DNA of 64,000 nucleotides from Pedobacter puniceum (GCF_009674685.1 NZ_WKJI01000001.1:1302001-1366000), one strand, 5' to 3'; shown: positions 9,474 through 17,662, counted from the first letter of the stretch. Numbers and translations: made by a program. The notes: generated by a model from the letters alone, not told the origin.

Positions 9474-9679
9474 AAATAACAGACTTGAACGGTTGTCTTA
9501 TTGAGGTAACGAACCTCAGAGAAGCTATTGAAATAGCAAGGCAGTACAAAGAGTATCGCCACGAGGATAAAAGTTTCTCCGAGTTTGACAAACGGCAAAA
9601 AGCCTATTGGGCAGATATGCACGAGAAACTAGAAAAAGCAAAGGAAAAAACAACAACAATTAAAATTTCAGAACTATGA
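9470..9679 (+). CDS. Small conserved-context protein of unknown function
   Basis: 69 residues, charged and helical, not recognised. Support for it being real comes from its packing: the start overlaps the stop of the Api92-like gene and its own stop overlaps the start of PRTRC E by 4 bp (ATGA at both ends). It contains the helix LREAIEIARQYKEYRHED, then a Lys-rich tail. Confidence 0.7.
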   Translation: MKITDLNGCLIEVTNLREAIEIARQYKEYRHEDKSFSEFDKRQKAYWADMHEKLEKAKEKTTTIKISEL

Positions 9680-10200
9680 ACGCAAATTTTTTCAATCAGA
9701 TAGCACAGTTGGACTTTACAGGAATTTTACAACTAAACATAGCCAAAGGAGCAGAAAGCAACCTAATTGTATCAGTAATACTCAACAACGAGCAATGCGG
9801 AGATAACGCCAAAAACCTCATTCCCCCATTGACATTTAACGCTACACCACAGGAGTTTGACGAGGGATTTTTTCAGCAGATAAACACGCCTATACAAAAG
9901 GCTTCGGGCTTAATGGTGGATATGGAAGTATTTATGAAGCAATTGGAAGAAGCTAAAAAACAATCAGCAATGGAGAAAGAAAAAGCAGAGAAAGAGAAAA
10001 AAGATAAGGAAGCCAAAGACAAGAAGTATAAAGACGGTATGGCAAAGGCTGACGAACTGGAGAAAGATGGCAAATTCCGTGATGCGTGGATGAAAGTACC
10101 CGATATAACGGAGTTCCCCGAAAAAGCGGACGAAATCCGTAAACGCAAATCGGAATTATCGGAGAAGTTTTCAACGCCAAGCCTTTTCGGAGCAGAGTAA
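9676..10200 (+). CDS. PRTRC system protein E
   Basis: Member of the PRTRC (ParB-related, ThiF-related cassette) set found on plasmids and ICEs; molecular role unknown. 174 residues: a globular N-terminal part (1-100, NANFFNQIAQLDFTGILQL and the PPLTFNATPQEFDEGFF segment) and a long Lys/Glu coiled coil (about 100-140) before a conserved tail. The start overlaps the preceding stop. Assignment rests on sequence look plus the following C, B and ThiF genes in standard order. Confidence 0.8.
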   Translation: MNANFFNQIAQLDFTGILQLNIAKGAESNLIVSVILNNEQCGDNAKNLIPPLTFNATPQEFDEGFFQQINTPIQKASGLMVDMEVFMKQLEEAKKQSAMEKEKAEKEKKDKEAKDKKYKDGMAKADELEKDGKFRDAWMKVPDITEFPEKADEIRKRKSELSEKFSTPSLFGAE

Positions 10201-10230
10201 ACCAATTGTTTAACACTTAAAACGAGCATC

Positions 10231-10449
10231 ATGTTATTAGCAACGCAATTAGAGAGGGTATTTATACTCAACGATAAAGGACAGCAAATTAAACTGACCG
10301 ACCCAGAACCCAAATGGAGCGTGGAAGCCGTGATGAATTTCTATGCAAATTCTTATCCGATACTGACCACTGCCAAAGTATCTGCCCCTGTTATCCGTGA
10401 CGATACAGTACAGTACCGATTTGAGAGTGTAATGGGAACGAAAGGTTAA
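10231..10449 (+). CDS. PRTRC system protein C
   Basis: 72 residues. The text LERVFILNDKGQQIKLTDPEPKWSVEAV and the end YRFESVMGTKG fit the short PRTRC C family, which resembles a small beta-grasp-like (ubiquitin-like) protein and travels with the ThiF-like E1 protein encoded downstream. The pairing of a small beta protein with a ThiF protein suggests adenylation or conjugation chemistry, but this has not been shown for PRTRC. Confidence 0.8.
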   Translation: MLLATQLERVFILNDKGQQIKLTDPEPKWSVEAVMNFYANSYPILTTAKVSAPVIRDDTVQYRFESVMGTKG

Positions 10450-10466
10450 ACCAAAAATCAAAAAAA

Positions 10467-11621
10467 ATGAATTATGCAAGGCAACATCATATCGGGCATC
10501 ATCAAAACCCCACAACAACCCAAACAGCGGACTTTGCACAAACAATTGGGCGAGTTCGCAGACTGGATGCAAAGACCAAAGAACGCAGACGAAATAAGAA
10601 AAGACAAACTGAAATCGATACCCATAGCGATGCTACCAATGGTTTTCTAAAATGCTCATTTCTGCCTAAACTGCAAGAAGCACAAACCGTACAGGCTTGT
10701 GGAAAACCCGAAAAGACGGAAAGCGATTTTTATCAGTCCCTTTCCAAATTGGCAGGGCATTACGGTATACAACCTATGCAGTCCAGGCAATACGGCTATC
10801 CCTACAATATCGCTTTGGCTTTGGATGATACAGAGGAACAGTTAAGAAAGAAGTTTCGTGACTGGGAAGAACTCCGTTTGATACAGGATAGTAAGAAAAC
10901 CTATTTCGTAAGTGAAGAACGGTACAGTACAGGTGCAACCTTGTATTACATTCCCGTAGTGCCATTGCACCGACTATCCAAGCATCCCAATCGTAAGCAA
11001 GCCGTACAGCTATTACAATCCGTGTGTGCGTACCTATACCAAATTGCAGATGTTCCTTACTATCGGCAGGAAAACAGTTACTTGTATTGGATGTATGAAA
11101 TGGTAACAGAGTGGATTGTAAGCGATGACGAGAATGAGGACACGACAACGTTTGTAAGCGAGATTAGGCAATTAGAACAGATAGGCGAACGTATGGAGCA
11201 GAAAATTTACAACAAGCACAATTTGACCCGATTTGCCCTCCGTTTAAACTCCTTTAAAATCAAAGATAGCTTTGACCAAGATTGTTACAAACTGGCAAGT
11301 GAAGCCTTTGTCTTGTATGAACAATTTCCGAATGCCAACATAAACCGCAATGCCCTGCCAAACGGAGAGGCAAGCGAAGAAGATATGGAAAATAGTATAG
11401 GGATGGAAAAGTATGTTTCCTTTTGTGCCGATGCTAAAGGCATTTTGTTTCAAACACTTTTCGACAGCGTGAACACCGAGTTGCAAGAATACGGACAAAT
11501 GGAAGAACCTACCATTGTGAAAAGGTTTGATGGTAGTGATATTACTGCCAATACCCTTGAATTTGAAAACCGTGTTTTTGCCTTAATTGAGGAATTGATA
11601 TACATACTGAATAACTTTTAG
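10467..11621 (+). CDS. PRTRC-operon protein in the position of protein F; start uncertain
   Basis: The frame is open for 384 codons between PRTRC C and B. From about residue 60 onward (KCSFLPKLQEAQ... through YYIPVVPLHRL and YLYWMYEMVTEWIV to the C-terminus) it looks like a normal soluble helical protein. The first 60 residues are His/Gln/Arg/Lys-rich with poor protein character, and over 10474-10650 a second frame looks more protein-like. The true start may therefore lie near 10640-10780, possibly at a non-ATG codon or at the ATG of MQSRQYGYPYN (10776). Position suggests PRTRC F, not proven by sequence. Confidence 0.6.
   Translation: MNYARQHHIGHHQNPTTTQTADFAQTIGRVRRLDAKTKERRRNKKRQTEIDTHSDATNGFLKCSFLPKLQEAQTVQACGKPEKTESDFYQSLSKLAGHYGIQPMQSRQYGYPYNIALALDDTEEQLRKKFRDWEELRLIQDSKKTYFVSEERYSTGATLYYIPVVPLHRLSKHPNRKQAVQLLQSVCAYLYQIADVPYYRQENSYLYWMYEMVTEWIVSDDENEDTTTFVSEIRQLEQIGERMEQKIYNKHNLTRFALRLNSFKIKDSFDQDCYKLASEAFVLYEQFPNANINRNALPNGEASEEDMENSIGMEKYVSFCADAKGILFQTLFDSVNTELQEYGQMEEPTIVKRFDGSDITANTLEFENRVFALIEELIYILNNF
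10474..10650 (+). CDS. Possible 58-codon overlapping ORF (VirE-N-like fragment)
   Basis: In the +1 frame relative to the long ORF, ATG at 10474 opens a 58-residue frame ending TAA at 10648. Its text (GNIISGIIKTPQQPKQRT, GEFADWMQRPKNADEIRKDK, SIPIAMLPMVF) has normal amphipathic character and resembles the first part of VirE N-terminal (BT4734/BF3469-like) domains. It may be a genuine small gene, or the relic of a longer protein cut by the stop codon at 10648. Reading on past that stop gives a further open stretch in the same frame. Confidence 0.45.
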   Translation: MQGNIISGIIKTPQQPKQRTLHKQLGEFADWMQRPKNADEIRKDKLKSIPIAMLPMVF

Positions 11622-11631
11622 ATACTCTAAC

Positions 11632-12345
11632 ATGAAAGATATAACACAAAACTTCGGAACGCTTTACCACCCTTTATCGGCTTTGGTTTTTTACCAAACC
11701 AAAGGGAATAATAAATACACCTATGTAGAACATTTTGATATGGACAAGAACGGTAATCCTATCAATGCCCATCCTTTGACAGAAAGAGAAGCTAAAGAAT
11801 TGGCAAAAGCACTCAATACCAAAAAGGAAAAGAGCAAGGCATTTTTAAAATCTAACGGCATTCTGCCTACCAACGTCCTGCACATTAATCCGAGTGAAAA
11901 CGGTACGGTGCTTTGGTACACCAAGCCACGAAAAGTAAAAATGTTCTTTACTGAAAGTCTTGAAATACCAAACGGTACGGCGAAAGTACCTGCAATGCTT
12001 TGGTATGCAAGCAAGCAGAGCCTTATTGTTTTCGCCCTTGAAAAAGACCACAGACCTACCGAGAATACCGTATTATTTCACGCACCATTTTTCAATATTT
12101 ACGAGGACGGACACGTATGTATGGGAACTGTAGATATCAATATCAAAAATTCTGCTTCGGTTGAAGAATTTATGCAAGCGTGGGAAAGCTATTTTTTCAA
12201 TAGCTATTTCAGCCACTTGGTAAACGAACACAACCCCATAACAGGGAATTGTGTAAGCCTTTGGAAAGACCTTATCAGCACAGGTAAAGCCTTTCCTAAA
12301 GAAGTATTGAAAAAAACAAACAAGACCATAAAAACGATATTGTAA
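11632..12345 (+). CDS. PRTRC system protein B
   Basis: 237 residues, soluble. Segments such as HPLSALVFYQ, GTVLWYTKPRKVKMFF, YASKQSLIVFALEKD and FHAPFFNIYEDGHVCMGTV match the PRTRC B family. It lies between the F-position gene and the ThiF protein, whose start shares the last base of its stop codon (TAATG), so the two are coupled. Function unknown. Confidence 0.85.
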   Translation: MKDITQNFGTLYHPLSALVFYQTKGNNKYTYVEHFDMDKNGNPINAHPLTEREAKELAKALNTKKEKSKAFLKSNGILPTNVLHINPSENGTVLWYTKPRKVKMFFTESLEIPNGTAKVPAMLWYASKQSLIVFALEKDHRPTENTVLFHAPFFNIYEDGHVCMGTVDINIKNSASVEEFMQAWESYFFNSYFSHLVNEHNPITGNCVSLWKDLISTGKAFPKEVLKKTNKTIKTIL

Positions 12346-13151
12346 TGAACACAGAAATTTTAAAAGTCCATTTTACAGACAGCTATTTGATAAATCCAAC
12401 CAACCCGATAACGGTAAACGTAATCGGGGCAGGTGGCACAGGCTCAAAAGTAATGACCGCTTTGCTTGAAATGAACCATAGCCTAATCGAGTTAGGACAC
12501 GCAGGATTATTTGTACGTCTTTGGGATGACGATGTTATTACCCAAGCCAATTTAGGCAGACAGCGTTTCGCTGAATGCGAGGTCGGGTTGTACAAGTCCG
12601 TTGCCATTATCAACCGTATCAACCGTTGGGCAGGTACGAACTGGAAAGCCGAAGCAAGGAAATTTGAAAAAGACAGTAAGGAAAGGTTGCCCGGAAACGC
12701 AGGAGCAAGTATTTATATTTCTTGTGTGGACAGCGTACAAGCAAGGTTTGAGATTGCGGAAATATTAAATGGATTGAACAACGGCAAAGCCTATTCCAAC
12801 CGCCTACGCTATTGGCTGGATTTTGGCAACAGCCAACATACAGGACAAGCTATACTATCTACAATAGGAACTATACAGCAACCCAAGTCCGAGAAATACG
12901 AAACGGTGGCAAGCCTGCCAATGGTTACGGATGAATTTGGCGAGTTGCTCAAACAATCGGAACTGGAAGACGATACACCAAGCTGTTCCCTTGCGGAAGC
13001 GTTGGAAAAGCAGGATTTGTTTATCAATTCATCTTTGGTGCAGATGGGTTGCTCCCTGTTATGGGGTTTGTTCCGTAACGGATTGACACCATACAGGGGA
13101 TTCTTTCACAACCTGAAGGATTTCCGTACCCACCCTATAAAAGTCGCCTGA
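12345..13151 (+). CDS. PRTRC system ThiF-family E1-like protein
   Basis: 268-residue adenylyltransferase-like protein. The Rossmann nucleotide loop VIGAGGTGS sits at about 27-34, followed by LWDDDVITQANLGRQRF, where the acidic residues and NLxRQ text are typical of E1/ThiF/MoeB proteins, and by ISCVDSVQAR. These proteins activate the C-terminus of a ubiquitin-like partner with ATP; the partner in PRTRC is not established. It is the last gene of the operon. No ParB-related PRTRC gene is visible in the window. Confidence 0.87.
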   Translation: MNTEILKVHFTDSYLINPTNPITVNVIGAGGTGSKVMTALLEMNHSLIELGHAGLFVRLWDDDVITQANLGRQRFAECEVGLYKSVAIINRINRWAGTNWKAEARKFEKDSKERLPGNAGASIYISCVDSVQARFEIAEILNGLNNGKAYSNRLRYWLDFGNSQHTGQAILSTIGTIQQPKSEKYETVASLPMVTDEFGELLKQSELEDDTPSCSLAEALEKQDLFINSSLVQMGCSLLWGLFRNGLTPYRGFFHNLKDFRTHPIKVA

Positions 13152-13209
13152 TTGGAAAATCGGGCGGCAAAAAGACACTCCCTCACGATGGTCGGGACAG
13201 TCTTTTTGC
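13145..13209 (+). terminator. Double hairpin at the end of the PRTRC operon
   Basis: First hairpin: 9-bp stem with one wobble, CGCCTGATT/AATCGGGCG, GGAA loop (13145-13166), overlapping the ThiF stop. Second: perfect 10-bp stem GCAAAAAGAC/GTCTTTTTGC (13167-13176 with 13200-13209) with a smaller TCCC/GGGA stem inside. Probably ends or protects the operon transcript, although the T-run is within the second stem. Confidence 0.55.
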
Positions 13210-13438
13210 ATAAATCGGAGCAACCTCTTTGGCAAAATGGGATGCCTACCCACCATTCATTCCGGCACATTTTACCAAACAGGTTGCGATATTATTTGAG
13301 GGATATTTATTATCCCTTTCTCTGTTTTAGAGAACTTCTTTTCTTACCACATTGGCGACCTAAGAAAAGAAGCAAAAGAACGCCGCTCTTTAATGATGGG
13401 TTCTGATTTAGATCTATTAAAGCAATGTTTTATTTTAT

Positions 13439-13446
13439 TAAATTTG
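13439..13446 (+). promoter_or_regulatory. Putative -7 box for the HEPN operon
   Basis: TAAATTTG matches the Bacteroidota TAnnTTTG box and lies about 82 bp before the first gene of the operon. The expected -33 TTG is only TTA, so support is partial. Confidence 0.4.
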
Positions 13447-13527
13447 GATTTAGTATATAAATTATTACACCAATAAGCTCACTCAATAATATTTTGTTTT
13501 CAATTAATATCCCAAACAAATTGCCCT

Positions 13528-14157
13528 ATGATTGATAATATGCAAAACGCAGAAAAGAATGCTATTAATAAAATAAACGAAAACTATAACGAAATAAAAT
13601 TCCAACTTGAAAATGCATACGGGTCAAGCCAATTTGATTTTCTACGAGAAGAAATCTGTTTATGTATTTTATATGGCTTAAATCAGGCTGCTATAACTCT
13701 AACAAATCATTTTTTTGAAAATTTTTTTAAAACAATGATTCAATTAAAATTAGGCTATGATAAGAATAACACTGATTTAGGAAGCATGTATAAAGATGTG
13801 ATTGATGAATATGATGACAAAAACCTTGAAACTGTACTAAATGTTTGTTGTTCAAGCGGATTAATAACAAAAGAGCAAAAGAAAACTCTTAAAGAACTTA
13901 AGACGAAATACAGAAATCCATATTCACATGCAACAAAAAAAGAAATATTCGGAGAGGATAAATTAGTAGGATTTCAAGTAAACCCTAATCCTACATCTGG
14001 CGAATCTTCTTTCTCAGAAGTTAAAGAATATGAAACTAAATATAATCTTGGGGTACAGGGATTGTTCCAAGAATTGAAGGCAAGAAAAGAAGCGAAAGAG
14101 TATTTCATTCAGTTAGATTCAATTATTAGAGAAACTCTTGATAAATTTTACAAATAA
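13528..14157 (+). CDS. HEPN-like protein
   Basis: 209 residues, all-helical in look, no membrane span. R129-N-P-Y-S-H134 matches the Rx4-6H motif of HEPN domains, many of which are RNases in toxin-antitoxin, Abi and CRISPR-linked systems. The motif follows a long charged helix (KKTLKELKTKY), as in HEPN folds. First gene of a three-gene plus-strand operon (gaps of 20 and 19 bp) with low GC compared with the PRTRC genes before it, which suggests separate acquisition. RNase activity is inference from the motif. Confidence 0.6.
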   Translation: MIDNMQNAEKNAINKINENYNEIKFQLENAYGSSQFDFLREEICLCILYGLNQAAITLTNHFFENFFKTMIQLKLGYDKNNTDLGSMYKDVIDEYDDKNLETVLNVCCSSGLITKEQKKTLKELKTKYRNPYSHATKKEIFGEDKLVGFQVNPNPTSGESSFSEVKEYETKYNLGVQGLFQELKARKEAKEYFIQLDSIIRETLDKFYK

Positions 14158-14177
14158 AAATCTTACACCAATCTATA

Positions 14178-15266
14178 ATGACACTGAATCTATTTGGAAA
14201 ACTGGATGGCATAGAAGAAAATATATTGCATCGAAAATTTAAGCTTCTTCGTGATAATCCTGCTTTGGATGGCGAACGAAAGGTAGTGACAAGTTGGACA
14301 GAAAGCTTTGTAGACAGAGACAACAAAATTGTTAAGGAGTTTCAGACCACTTTCCACTCCAGTTTTTGGGAGTTCTATCTTCATAAGGTCTTCAAGGAGG
14401 CCGGTTTTGTCATTGACTTTAGCCAGGACAGACCTGATTTTATCATTAAGTCACCTATTGATCTGAATATTGAAGCGGTAGTATCAAATATTAGACAGGG
14501 AGGTAAGGGAGAAGAAAATAGAAACATGGACAATATTCTCAGTATGCTGGAACCTCCGCACCTACAGGAGAACTATAATGAATTTCTGGACGAGGCTATT
14601 GTCAGAAATTCAAATGCCATACTTTCAAAGAGTAAAAAATATGTAAACGAGTACGCAAATTGTGAATGGGTTGACCAGGAAACACCTTTTGTCATTGCCC
14701 TGAGTTCATACGGGCAAATAGATTATGGCAGGGAATATTATTACCCATTGCTCGCATTACTCTATGGACTGTATTTTATCCCCTCAAAAAATGGTTTTAG
14801 TACGGTAACGGAAATCACAAAACCCAATACAACATCAACCATTCCCGTAGGCCTGTTCAATGACAACTCATTTGAGCATATCTCTGCAGTAATATTTTCA
14901 TGTACAACTACTCTGGGAAAGTTGACATCGCTTTCCATATCACAATCGTTATCCAGCTTGCAGCTTAATACTGTGCTGAATATCCGACAGGATTACGAGC
15001 TGCCAATATATAAAACACAGATGGTAGACCCGGATAATCCCGAAGAGCTCTCCGATGGCCTTTTTATTTTCCACAATCCGTTTGCTAAAAAGAAAATTTC
15101 AAAGGAAATCTTTGCAGCAACAAATATTCTCCAACTGACTTTTGAAGACAGGGTTCTTGCGGCAGAGGGAGAAAACCTGCCGATTGTTGCACGATTAAAT
15201 ATGCCTAAGTATCTATTTAACAAATTTATATCTATCGATGTCGACAAAAAATTTAATAGACGTTAG
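14178..15266 (+). CDS. Unknown protein, possible PD-(D/E)xK-like nuclease
   Basis: 362 residues, soluble. Around residues 57-101 there is a Glu-containing helix (FWEFYLHKVFKEAGF), then RPDFII with D87 and NIEAVVSN with E99. A helix with Glu, then D, about ten residues, then E-x-A/V is a pattern seen in divergent PD-(D/E)xK restriction-like folds, although the usual Lys is missing. No family name is recognised. Second gene of the HEPN-led operon, 20 bp after the first. Confidence 0.5.
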   Translation: MTLNLFGKLDGIEENILHRKFKLLRDNPALDGERKVVTSWTESFVDRDNKIVKEFQTTFHSSFWEFYLHKVFKEAGFVIDFSQDRPDFIIKSPIDLNIEAVVSNIRQGGKGEENRNMDNILSMLEPPHLQENYNEFLDEAIVRNSNAILSKSKKYVNEYANCEWVDQETPFVIALSSYGQIDYGREYYYPLLALLYGLYFIPSKNGFSTVTEITKPNTTSTIPVGLFNDNSFEHISAVIFSCTTTLGKLTSLSISQSLSSLQLNTVLNIRQDYELPIYKTQMVDPDNPEELSDGLFIFHNPFAKKKISKEIFAATNILQLTFEDRVLAAEGENLPIVARLNMPKYLFNKFISIDVDKKFNRR

Positions 15267-15285
15267 ACCTAACAACATTATTTAA

Positions 15286-16275
15286 ATGATAGAAACAGAA
15301 ATATCAATAAACGTAAACAGGAAATCCGATATTACTATATTAGAGCAAACAATTATAGGGAACAAGTTCCAATTTCCGGTTTACATTCGGGAATATGAAT
15401 TTAGCTATCAAATAGATTTTACAAGTGATTATGAGGAATGGGAATTAGACACCGCCATTCTCAATTCTTTTCCTGGATATGAATTTACTACTGACCTTGA
15501 AAAAGGACGTAAAGAAATACGAGTTCAGATTTCCCGATTCCAATCAGAATTATCAACTGATGGTTGGGGAAGAAGGATTGAAAACCCTTTAGATGAAACT
15601 AAATATCTTGTAAAGGAATCGGCAAATAAATCTGAAAAATTCAACCCTAAAATAAAAGTCCTGTTTGAAGATAAAGAGCAGTACTACTTTGTAAATATTG
15701 TGAATGGTATTAACAGCGCTACTGAAGAAAAAGGTTTTTTACTTCTGGATTGTTTTGAAACCGATGAAGCTAAAGAAGCAGCATTTTTTAAAGATAGATT
15801 GTATAAATCTCCTTTAGAAGCCTTTCATTCAGGATACTATAAGTTGTCTGAATTAGTAGGTAAGGATTTTAGCACTTACATTAAAAATAAAAATAAGGAA
15901 AATAGAAAAATTCAGAAACTACCACGAAAAATCATCAGGGATTTTATAAATGCTTGTAACGCTTCCGACGATAGCAGTATTGTGTATAATCTTGACGAAA
16001 ATATTATTTTTGAAGAACGTAAAAACTGGAAAACTATATTTGAAACCGAAGGTCTTTCAAAATTCAAAGAATATTTGAACTCATCCAAACAACAATTGTG
16101 TGGTAAGAATTTTAAAATTAGGTCGTCTTGGAGTTTTAACTTACCAAATGTGACTATTGGTGTCAAATATTTTCCGCTACCTACAGAAGGTAATATGCAC
16201 CCTACTCAAAAATACGAGCAGATAAGGTTTGTATTAAATGATGAAAAAATAGTCAGCATTTTATATGAATATTAG
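15286..16275 (+). CDS. Unknown protein, third gene of the HEPN operon
   Basis: 329 residues, no signal peptide or membrane span, rich in Lys, Glu and aromatic residues. Not recognised. Notable text: the beta-rich N-terminus (ISINVNRKSDITILEQTI), the Glu/Trp stretch DYEEWELDTAIL, and a C-terminal beta segment NVTIGVKYFPLPTEG. It follows the possible nuclease by 19 bp and closes the operon; the next gene is on the opposite strand. Confidence 0.6.
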   Translation: MIETEISINVNRKSDITILEQTIIGNKFQFPVYIREYEFSYQIDFTSDYEEWELDTAILNSFPGYEFTTDLEKGRKEIRVQISRFQSELSTDGWGRRIENPLDETKYLVKESANKSEKFNPKIKVLFEDKEQYYFVNIVNGINSATEEKGFLLLDCFETDEAKEAAFFKDRLYKSPLEAFHSGYYKLSELVGKDFSTYIKNKNKENRKIQKLPRKIIRDFINACNASDDSSIVYNLDENIIFEERKNWKTIFETEGLSKFKEYLNSSKQQLCGKNFKIRSSWSFNLPNVTIGVKYFPLPTEGNMHPTQKYEQIRFVLNDEKIVSILYEY

Positions 16276-16304
16276 TCGGTTACAGGATGAAATGATTTAA
16301 CGTC

Positions 16305-16703
16305 CTATCTAGCCTCATTCATAGCGGTTTCAATTACTCTTTTAAAATCATCCACATCACTACCAAATAGCAGATAACTTGAAAAACCAATATCCAAAAG
16401 AGATTTCCCAACTTTCTCATCATCTATATCACTATGGGCAATCAGTTTTATTGTAGGATATTCTGTTTTTAATTTGTGAAGCTGCACCAGCACATTTTGG
16501 TCGTAAAAATCCAAATCAATAATACAGATTTTGGGAAGTTTATTCAATGAAGACAAGTGAGATAGTCCATCCTCAATATTTTCTGACCGACATAGGACTT
16601 TCATTTCGGATGCAGCGAGATCTTTACAGATGCTATCGGTTATCGGGCTTTTATCATTAATAAAAGACAGGGAGATTGTTTTTTGTGCAGTACCAGTTTC
16701 CAT
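16305..16703 (-). CDS. Stand-alone receiver-like (CheY-fold) protein
   Basis: 132 residues from ATG at 16703; the frame extends further up to 16796, but the upstream part is Cys/Ala-rich and covers an inverted-repeat region, so the METGTAQK start is preferred. The order fits a response-regulator receiver: ISLSFINDKS, CIIDLDFYDQN with the candidate phospho-Asp, LIAHSD at the Thr/Ser position, then LLFGSDVDDF. The acidic pair of the first strand and the Lys near the end look degenerate, and there is no DNA-binding domain. It may be a pseudo-receiver regulator of the element, loosely comparable to the RteB position in CTnDOT. Confidence 0.6.
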   Translation of the reverse strand: METGTAQKTISLSFINDKSPITDSICKDLAASEMKVLCRSENIEDGLSHLSSLNKLPKICIIDLDFYDQNVLVQLHKLKTEYPTIKLIAHSDIDDEKVGKSLLDIGFSSYLLFGSDVDDFKRVIETAMNEAR

Positions 16704-16768
16704 ATTATACCTTTTTTGTGTTGATGTAGCCCTGCACAAAAAGAAAGCGCAGGCAACTACACTTACCG

Positions 16769-16879
16769 CACATTGAGGTACTGGTATACCCGACAACGAA
16801 TAAGCGAGCGCCCACGCCTATAGCGTGAGCGTTCCTACTTATCTGTCCCGTTGTCTAAAAATTACCAGTTTTCAATGTG
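16769..16879. repeat. Long imperfect inverted repeat with an inner hairpin
   Basis: Left arm 16769-16798 and right arm 16849-16879 pair in three blocks: CACATTGA/TCAATGTG, ACTGGTA/TACCAGT and GACAACG/CGTTGTC. The 50-bp centre contains a further hairpin, CACGC-CTATA-GCGTG (16813-16827), flanked by GCG/GCG-type pairing. It lies between the receiver-like gene and the HTH operon. Confidence 0.7.
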
Positions 16880-16980
16880 GGACTTAAAGCAAAAACACTT
16901 TAAGTATTTCTATATTTTCGATGGTAAAGATACTAAACTCGTTCCTTTTCGACAGCATGTATGGCAAAAAAAGGTTGCAA

Positions 16981-17274
16981 TCATTTTGGTTTAGCGGAAA
17001 CGTAATTTCGCTCCAGTATGGTCAGAATATCGCTTTCCTTATAAATAATCTTACCGGCTATTTGTACGTACGGCAGTATGCTATCATCACGATATTGCTG
17101 TAAAGTCCGTTTGCTGACATGGAGCAGCTTGCACACATCTTCGCCCGAAAGGTATATTTCGCCGTTCATTACAGGACGATAGTTTTCCAATATATCTTCG
17201 ATACGACTTCTTAGCTTAGTTATCATCTCCTGATAGGCAATGATTTCTTCGTTGTCATTCGTAAATAGATCCAT
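16981..17274 (-). CDS. Excisionase-like helix-turn-helix protein (HTH_17 type), second of pair
   Basis: 97 residues from ATG at 17274 (the frame is open further upstream, but that would overlap the preceding gene). An N-terminal helical arm precedes the MerR/excisionase-type winged HTH at about 50-95: LSGEDVCKLLHVSKRTLQQYRDDSILPYVQIAGKI, shown here in part. The start lies 1 bp after the stop of the sister gene, so they form an operon. In CTnDOT, two such small HTH proteins (Xis2c, Xis2d) act in excision and activate tra genes; a like role here is inferred from family and location. Confidence 0.82.
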   Translation of the reverse strand: MDLFTNDNEEIIAYQEMITKLRSRIEDILENYRPVMNGEIYLSGEDVCKLLHVSKRTLQQYRDDSILPYVQIAGKIIYKESDILTILERNYVSAKPK

Positions 17275-17275
17275 T

Positions 17276-17566
17276 CTATATAGTGTTGTACGGCTGACCG
17301 GCTTTGAGCAAAGCCTGTACATCCGAGCGTTTATAATAATTTTTTCGGTTCAGTCGGGAGTATGGTAATAAACCTTTGTCCTTATACGTCTGCAAAGTCC
17401 GCTTGGTAATATTCATCATCAGGCACACTTCCTGGTTATCGAGCCATTGCTCTTCGTTGAAGATGGGCGTATATTTCTGCGTAGCATTTTCGGTCAGTTC
17501 CAAAAGTGCTTTCAGTTCATTCTTCATTCCGTCCAATGCGGATTTTTGTATTGCGATTACTTCCAT
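17276..17566 (-). CDS. Excisionase-like helix-turn-helix protein (HTH_17 type), first of pair
   Basis: 96 residues: an N-terminal helix, then an HTH_17 domain (about 43-90) with LDNQEVCLMMNITKRTLQTY and KGLLPYSRLNRKNYYKRSDV. Paralogue of the gene that follows it by 1 bp. A copy of the element-wide 24-bp motif starts 72 bp upstream of its ATG, the same distance as for the coupling-protein gene, which hints at autoregulation or shared control with transfer. Confidence 0.83.
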   Translation of the reverse strand: MEVIAIQKSALDGMKNELKALLELTENATQKYTPIFNEEQWLDNQEVCLMMNITKRTLQTYKDKGLLPYSRLNRKNYYKRSDVQALLKAGQPYNTI

Positions 17567-17638
17567 TGTTTGCTCAATTTTGCTATGGAAGTCGAATTTA
17601 TAAACGCTTATGACAGCGTTAGAAAATGTTGCAGGCTT

Positions 17639-17662
17639 TGGCTCTGAAAGGTAGTGTTTGGC
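17639..17662 (-). promoter_or_regulatory. Shared transfer motif, copy D (upstream of HTH operon)
   Basis: Read on the minus strand: GCCAAACACTACC, then TTTCAGA, then GCCA. It matches copies A, B and C at all 16 positions conserved in the set and lies 72 bp before the HTH operon. Downstream sequence also resembles that after copy C (CTGCAACATT against CTGCCACATT). Confidence 0.6.

Noticed and set aside
9873-10313. 146-codon minus-strand ORF over PRTRC E
   Set aside because: Ser/Phe-rich shadow of the Lys/Glu coiled coil on the other strand.
13152-13406. 84-codon ORF after the PRTRC ThiF gene (TTG start)
   Set aside because: It covers the double hairpin at the operon end and has a His/Arg/Pro-rich, non-protein-like sequence.
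16704-16796. Upstream extension of the receiver-like protein
   Set aside because: The extra residues lie over the start of the large inverted repeat and have no receiver character; ATG at 16703 fits the domain.
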